From the NCBI GenBank assembly GCA_028714995.1, contig JAQTLI010000098.1, positions 1 through 8,315 on the forward strand: a DNA stretch of 8,315 bases, read 5' to 3'. This document shows positions 5,161-8,315 of the stretch, one piece after another. Source of the stretch: Methylobacter sp. (GTDB lineage: Bacteria > Pseudomonadota > Gammaproteobacteria > Methylococcales > Methylomonadaceae). The stretch's first letter is position 1. Each line of letters opens with the position of its first letter. A program made the translations under genes and the position numbers. The notes under the pieces were generated by a model. It had not been told where the DNA came from. It searched no databases and saw only the letters and a list, made by a program, of their open reading frames with translations.

Positions 5161-6321
5161 CTACTTAAACTCCAAAGCACCGTGATAGACAGCAAGCTCC
5201 TTCTTGTAGTTTGTCCAAACCACTTTAGCCGGCGGATAGCCACCAATTTCGAGGTCCAAATAGCACTCAATCGCTGCTGCACGCCGATTGATATCGGCCC
5301 TTGCAACGCCCTCAGGTCCTTGGGCCTGAAAGCTGCGAAATTGCTCTAGCTCCGGCAACATCATGGCTCGCATGTTGATTGGAAGTTCTAGACGCAAGAG
5401 TCGCTGGTAAATATCGAATCCCTCCGCATCATTATCAAAGAGGAAGATGACCTGATGGTGCACATCAATTTTCGCTAGCCCTTCCGCGAATTTGAGGAGG
5501 TTGCCCGCGCCTGGGAATGGGTGGCGCTCGCTCACATCGATGAACTTGAAGAAGTCGGCAATCTCCGGCCTCAGCAATGAAAACGCGTGCTTGAGAATAT
5601 ACGCATCCGAAGTTCCCTCTGTTACGACCAAAAATGTTTGGGTTCGTCGCGAGCAAGGCGTGAACTCACTTTCGTCCGCCCAACCATTTTCTACCAAGGG
5701 CCCATACTGCCAAACCACGTCTGCATCCAAGTTGACTTTGTTCTCAGCAAGCACTCTTAGAACAGAGTAAGGATGCAGAATGCCGATCAGGCTAGCGAAA
5801 TAGCTACGCTCAGAATATGCATACGATTCGTATGGCGAGAAGCAAGGCAGTCGCCTCGTTACCGTCTCGTCGCCAAATCTCCCCCTGATTACTGTTTCGC
5901 TCCCAGGATCGATCGAGGAAATGAAGGTGTCGTCAAGGCTTTGCAGGGGATGCGCTGTCACGAACGCGCAAAACTCGGTAAAATTCATCAAGTCCAGAGC
6001 TAGCTCTTCGTCGCTACCCGCAATGACTTGGCGTTCTTCGCACCAAGTCTCAGCACAGCTTACGTACTCTCGCCAGACCTTATCTAGGGTAAAACCAAGC
6101 AATTCAAGCCTCGGAATGACCTCCCTAAGAGGCTTACAGAAGCCCATCTCCATGGGGCCTGGGTCCTCATTGTTCTGATTGAAGTAGTCATAATCGATCT
6201 GATCACAGTGAATGCGCTTTCGATCCCTTTCCTGAAAAAGCATTCCATGATCGGTCCCGCGCGAGTTCTTGCTCCAGTCGAGATCAAGACCGCCAACCTT
6301 CAATGTTATTTCAGTTCCCAC
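5161..6321 (-). CDS. HEPN/Toprim-associated domain protein, probably shortened by an amber codon
   Basis: With a GTG start the protein has 386 residues. The N-terminus (MGTEITLKVGGLDLDWSKN, then DHGMLFQERDRKR) matches the HEPN/Toprim N-terminal domain as I know it. A Toprim domain at about 230-305 shows FLVVTEGTSDAY with catalytic-type Glu235, a GAGN turn near 271-274, and FLFDNDAEG with the D-x-D pair 296/298. These acidic residues bind Mg2+ in Toprim nucleases, primases and OLD proteins. Family members are linked to conflict and anti-phage systems and are predicted to act on nucleic acid. GTG 6321 is chosen because GGGGGAG lies 6 nt upstream and the protein then begins at the family N-terminus; a TTG at 6402 would add 27 unconserved-looking residues. 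The TAG at 5161 interrupts a frame that stays open for 47 codons. GC content is higher than in the two rightward genes. Confidence 0.82.
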   Translation of the reverse strand: MGTEITLKVGGLDLDWSKNSRGTDHGMLFQERDRKRIHCDQIDYDYFNQNNEDPGPMEMGFCKPLREVIPRLELLGFTLDKVWREYVSCAETWCEERQVIAGSDEELALDLMNFTEFCAFVTAHPLQSLDDTFISSIDPGSETVIRGRFGDETVTRRLPCFSPYESYAYSERSYFASLIGILHPYSVLRVLAENKVNLDADVVWQYGPLVENGWADESEFTPCSRRTQTFLVVTEGTSDAYILKHAFSLLRPEIADFFKFIDVSERHPFPGAGNLLKFAEGLAKIDVHHQVIFLFDNDAEGFDIYQRLLRLELPINMRAMMLPELEQFRSFQAQGPEGVARADINRRAAAIECYLDLEIGGYPPAKVVWTNYKKELAVYHGALEFK

Positions 6322-6327
6322 GAACAA

Positions 6328-6334
6328 CTCCCCC
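6328..6334 (-). promoter_or_regulatory. Ribosome binding site fixing the GTG start of the HEPN/Toprim gene
   Basis: GGGGGAG on the minus strand, 6 nt before GTG 6321. The TTG at 6402 has no comparable site, which supports the shorter N-terminus. Confidence 0.65.
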
Positions 6335-6467
6335 GTATATACATGCTGCCCGCTAGTTGCAGTCGATGACAAGATGCGCCTAATTTTCCACTCGCTATTC
6401 AATAACTGTTAATGTCGAATCAGTAAGGCGAAGATATTCAACGTCAGCCTATTGTCAGTTAGCAGTC

Positions 6468-6476
6468 ATTATATCA
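6468..6476 (-). promoter_or_regulatory. Extended -10 promoter candidate for the HEPN/Toprim gene
   Basis: The minus strand reads TGATATAAT, a perfect TATAAT with the TGn extension, about 147 bp before the GTG start. No good -35 hexamer is found at 16-18 bp, which extended -10 promoters can tolerate. It overlaps the stop of the AlpA-like fragment. Confidence 0.4.
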
Positions 6477-6585
6477 GACCACCAGCAATGCCTGCTTTCT
6501 CTGATTGTTTTGTCATTCGTAAAACCTGGTTGATTGGCATCAAAGGGTCGAACTCGGTCTTTCGAGAATGCTGTTGTTCGGCCAT
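6469..6585 (-). pseudogene. AlpA/MerR-like regulator fragment, N-terminal 38 residues
   Basis: The minus strand encodes MAEQQHSRKTEFDPLMPINQ, then VLRMTKQSEKAGIAGGLI and a stop. The part FDPLMPINQVLRMTKQS resembles the beginning of AlpA-family DNA-binding proteins, where a hydrophobic-P-x-x-x-V-L-x-x-T-G-x-S segment starts the winged helix. Full members run about 60-90 residues and continue with a recognition helix (typically R-x-T-x-Y), which is absent here. The protein should therefore be inactive. AlpA-like proteins control excision genes of prophages and integrative elements, so this supports a mobile-element context. The start lacks a clear ribosome site and the ATG lies in a hairpin loop. 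Confidence 0.5.
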
Positions 6586-6597
6586 GAACCGGACAAC
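6573..6597. repeat. 9 bp inverted repeat around the AlpA-fragment start codon
   Basis: GTTGTTCGG and CCGGACAAC flank a 7 nt loop, pairing through nine positions with one G-T type mismatch. On the minus strand the loop contains the ATG of the AlpA-like frame. It may be an operator or RNA hairpin, and there is no T tract to suggest termination. Confidence 0.4.
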
Positions 6598-6688
6598 CAA
6601 ATTAGTTTGAGAATGTTTGCTGCTCCTTGCTGAATAATTTAGAGTATGAAGATTCAGTTAATAAATAGTTAAATACTAAGGTAAAAAA

Positions 6689-7165
6689 ATGAATAAGCCA
6701 TTTCAAAGGCCTAGTTCTAAGTCTAATGCTCAAGTAGGAAGTGATTTCGAGATTGTTGCTCAAGAATATTTTGCCAAGCAAGGTATAAAGCTTCAACGCA
6801 GTCTAAAGATTAAAGTTGGCGTCAGAAATTGTAAGCCAAAAGACCATGCCTTTGATTTGGGCTGCAAAGAAGAAAAGATTTTGGTTGAGTGCAAGTCGCA
6901 TAAATGGACTGCTCCAGGTGATAATATTCCCAGTGCCAAACTAACAGTGTGGAATGAGGCAATGTACTATTTTCTCGCAGCCCCAGAAAACTATAGAAAA
7001 ATAATGTTTGTTCTACGTGACTACAATGAAAAGCGTGGTGAAACTCTAGCTGATTATTATCTTAGAACTTATAGGCACCTAATTCCTGATGAGGTTGAAT
7101 TTTGGGAATTTAACGAACCTAATCAAACCGCTGTGCAATTATTTATTGCAGTAGACAAGCTGTGA
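6689..7165 (+). CDS. Small PD-(D/E)XK-type nuclease-fold protein
   Basis: The 158-residue protein shows the order expected of a PD-(D/E)XK (restriction-endonuclease-like) fold. It has an N-terminal helix with Glu21 (GSDFEIVAQEYFAKQG), a strand with Asp56 (HAFDLG) and the catalytic E-x-K as Glu67-Cys68-Lys69 (KILVECKSHKW), followed by helices and a C-terminal mixed region. In this superfamily Asp and Glu hold Mg2+ and the Lys aids DNA cleavage. All three are present, so it may be active. It lacks helicase, methylase or specificity domains, so the target is unknown. A plain AAGG site lies 7-8 nt before the ATG. The gene starts about 290 bp from the TTG and 370 bp from the GTG of the divergent HEPN/Toprim gene. 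Low GC and a different codon usage suggest a separate origin. A non-catalytic role is possible. Confidence 0.72.
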   Translation: MNKPFQRPSSKSNAQVGSDFEIVAQEYFAKQGIKLQRSLKIKVGVRNCKPKDHAFDLGCKEEKILVECKSHKWTAPGDNIPSAKLTVWNEAMYYFLAAPENYRKIMFVLRDYNEKRGETLADYYLRTYRHLIPDEVEFWEFNEPNQTAVQLFIAVDKL

Positions 7166-7378
7166 ATCCAGCACTATCTTAGTCCAAGATAATCAACAGA
7201 CCTCTCGCTAAGGGTCAGGTGCTGACTACCTCAACTGGCCAAGAGCAGACGGGTACGTTATTTGAATGATTCACAACAAACACCTTTGAATCAAGTGTTT
7301 AGTCATTATTAACCTTCCTACTTTCGGTCCTGTAACTTACTTATGTCACCATTCCAATTTATGTAGGAATTATCATTC

Positions 7379-8224
7379 ATGGATAACAACTCTAAAAAAA
7401 CTTTAAAAAACGTTGTTTCAGAAACATTAATAATATCTAGTATTCCATTAATTGCATATGCAAGCACAATGGCCTATGAGGCAGGATATAATGGGCATTT
7501 CAACATACCTTCAGAGTTAATTACAATATCTACAGCTATTATTTTAATAACAGTAGCGATTGTCATATCTCTTGGTTGTACCATTCTTATGGTTGCTCAA
7601 GGTTTGTTCGGGATATTTGGTAAAACCATCGCAATACCTGAGCCAATAAGTAATGTTTTAATCACAAAACTTGGTCCTTGGTATCTTTTGCTAATTATAT
7701 CTATGATTGCATTTGGACTTAAGCAGTGGCGTGATTATTATTCAATAGCATTTATTGCCGTTACATGGTCGATAATCTACTTGGTTCAACCTGTATTTAG
7801 AAAGGATAAAAGCTTAAGCTACACAGAACATTTGCTATCTGTGCAAGAGTCAGAACTAGAGAAATTTAAAGGCAGTGAGTCTCTAGTGCAAAACATATTA
7901 AACTCACATGGAATTAAATATCAAAACATAGGCCTATTATTTTTTAGTGCTTTTGTGTTTATCTACTCAGCATATGGATTCGGCAAAAGAAATGCTATAG
8001 AGCAAGAATATTTTTATGTAAACAAAGCAAATCCTAGTATCGTTTACTTAAGATTCTACAGTGACAAAATTATCGGCGCTGAGTATTCTTCTACAGATAA
8101 AACAACAGGATCGTTGACTATCGAAAAGCTACCGTCAGATGGTATTTTAAAAATTATAAAACGAAAAGTTGGGCCATTGAAATCGCAAGCCATTCAGCGC
8201 GCCAGGATTTTTCGCGAAAGCTAA
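7379..8224 (+). CDS. Multi-pass membrane protein of unknown function
   Basis: The 281-residue protein has about five predicted membrane segments (near residues 17-35, 49-72, 99-114, 120-138 and 184-201). A polar stretch rich in acidic and Ser residues (about 141-180) separates the fourth and fifth. A soluble C-terminal domain (about 206-265) with beta-type composition follows (EQEYFYVNKANPSIVYLRFY and on). The YEAGYNGHFNIPSELI segment resembles accessory membrane proteins often found in genomic islands; I know no function for them. ATG 7379 has AGGA about 10 nt upstream, with no better start nearby. The last codons (roughly RARIFRES and the stop) lie inside the 67 bp inverted repeat, so the natural C-terminus may have been replaced. 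GC is the lowest in the window. It follows the nuclease gene by 213 bp, too far to assume one operon. Confidence 0.72.
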   Translation: MDNNSKKTLKNVVSETLIISSIPLIAYASTMAYEAGYNGHFNIPSELITISTAIILITVAIVISLGCTILMVAQGLFGIFGKTIAIPEPISNVLITKLGPWYLLLIISMIAFGLKQWRDYYSIAFIAVTWSIIYLVQPVFRKDKSLSYTEHLLSVQESELEKFKGSESLVQNILNSHGIKYQNIGLLFFSAFVFIYSAYGFGKRNAIEQEYFYVNKANPSIVYLRFYSDKIIGAEYSSTDKTTGSLTIEKLPSDGILKIIKRKVGPLKSQAIQRARIFRES

Positions 8225-8266
8225 AATGGGATCCATCCGATTTTAGCAGCGAAAAATGACCTGGCG
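8200..8266. repeat. 67 bp imperfect inverted repeat (palindromic mobile unit)
   Basis: Arms 8200-8232 and 8235-8266 pair in three blocks: CGCCAGG with CCTGGCG, TTTTTCGC with GCGAAAAA, and a 13 bp inner block GCTAAAATGGGAT matching with one mismatch, around a CC turn. It contains the stop codon of the membrane protein gene. There is no T tract beyond, so it is not a classic terminator. The shape is that of a REP-like or MITE-type unit; its outer GAAAAATGACC motif also occurs inside the IS21-like element at 1675-1685. Confidence 0.6.
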
Positions 8267-8315
8267 ATTAATGCCTTCGGCTGCCCGCGTTCGTCCTCCG
8301 TCCGCCACGACACAC

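Noticed and set aside
5465..6296. Several 60-90 codon frames on both strands inside the HEPN/Toprim gene
   Set aside because: These are shadows of the long gene with its clear Toprim motifs. They have arginine-rich or low-complexity text and no ribosome sites.
6322..6402. Longer N-terminus of the HEPN/Toprim protein from TTG 6402
   Set aside because: The GTG at 6321 has a strong ribosome site and begins exactly at the family-like MGTEITL segment.
7177..7196. Short inverted repeat ATCTT/AAGAT after the nuclease gene as terminator
   Set aside because: The stem is only 5 bp, AT-rich, and has no T tract.
1..8315. tRNA, rRNA or CRISPR arrays
   Set aside because: I saw no cloverleaf-like segment, rRNA-like stretch, or regularly spaced repeat with unique spacers on either strand.

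Overview
This 8.3 kb window looks like accessory, partly decayed DNA from a gammaproteobacterium. The base composition is mixed, the genes are short and point in both directions, and there are many intergenic repeats. Several reading frames are broken. The NALKHGLF-type protein and the flanking repeats remind me of methanotroph-like gammaproteobacteria (Methylococcales), but that is an impression and not something the sequence proves.

Left part (1-2517). The window opens inside a Tn3-type serine resolvase gene. A small leftward lipoprotein gene follows, with three copies of a four-cysteine repeat. Upstream of it lies a leftward gene remnant broken by at least two frameshifts. This remnant stops short of a 155 bp element with inverted ends resembling IS21-family termini. 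The element sits just upstream of a rightward gene for an integral-membrane methyltransferase of the isoprenylcysteine carboxyl methyltransferase type.

Middle part (2518-5016). A leftward pair holds a small gene that has lost an in-frame start codon, overlapping by ATGA a 286-residue protein of an unnamed but widespread family. Upstream is a gene-poor stretch of about 1 kb with ambiguous short frames, a near-perfect palindrome, a terminator hairpin, a 15 bp tandem repeat containing four GATC sites, and an AT-rich tract.

Right part (5017-8315). A leftward gene encodes a HEPN/Toprim-associated protein with clear Toprim motifs, a family tied to anti-phage and other conflict systems. Its frame is cut by an amber codon but stays open for 47 more codons. 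A 38-residue AlpA-like regulator fragment precedes it. Rightward genes follow for a small PD-(D/E)XK-type nuclease and a multi-pass membrane protein, whose last codons and stop lie inside a 67 bp inverted repeat. The cluster looks like a defence or mobile-element island of mixed origin. Whether its genes act together cannot be told from this sequence alone.
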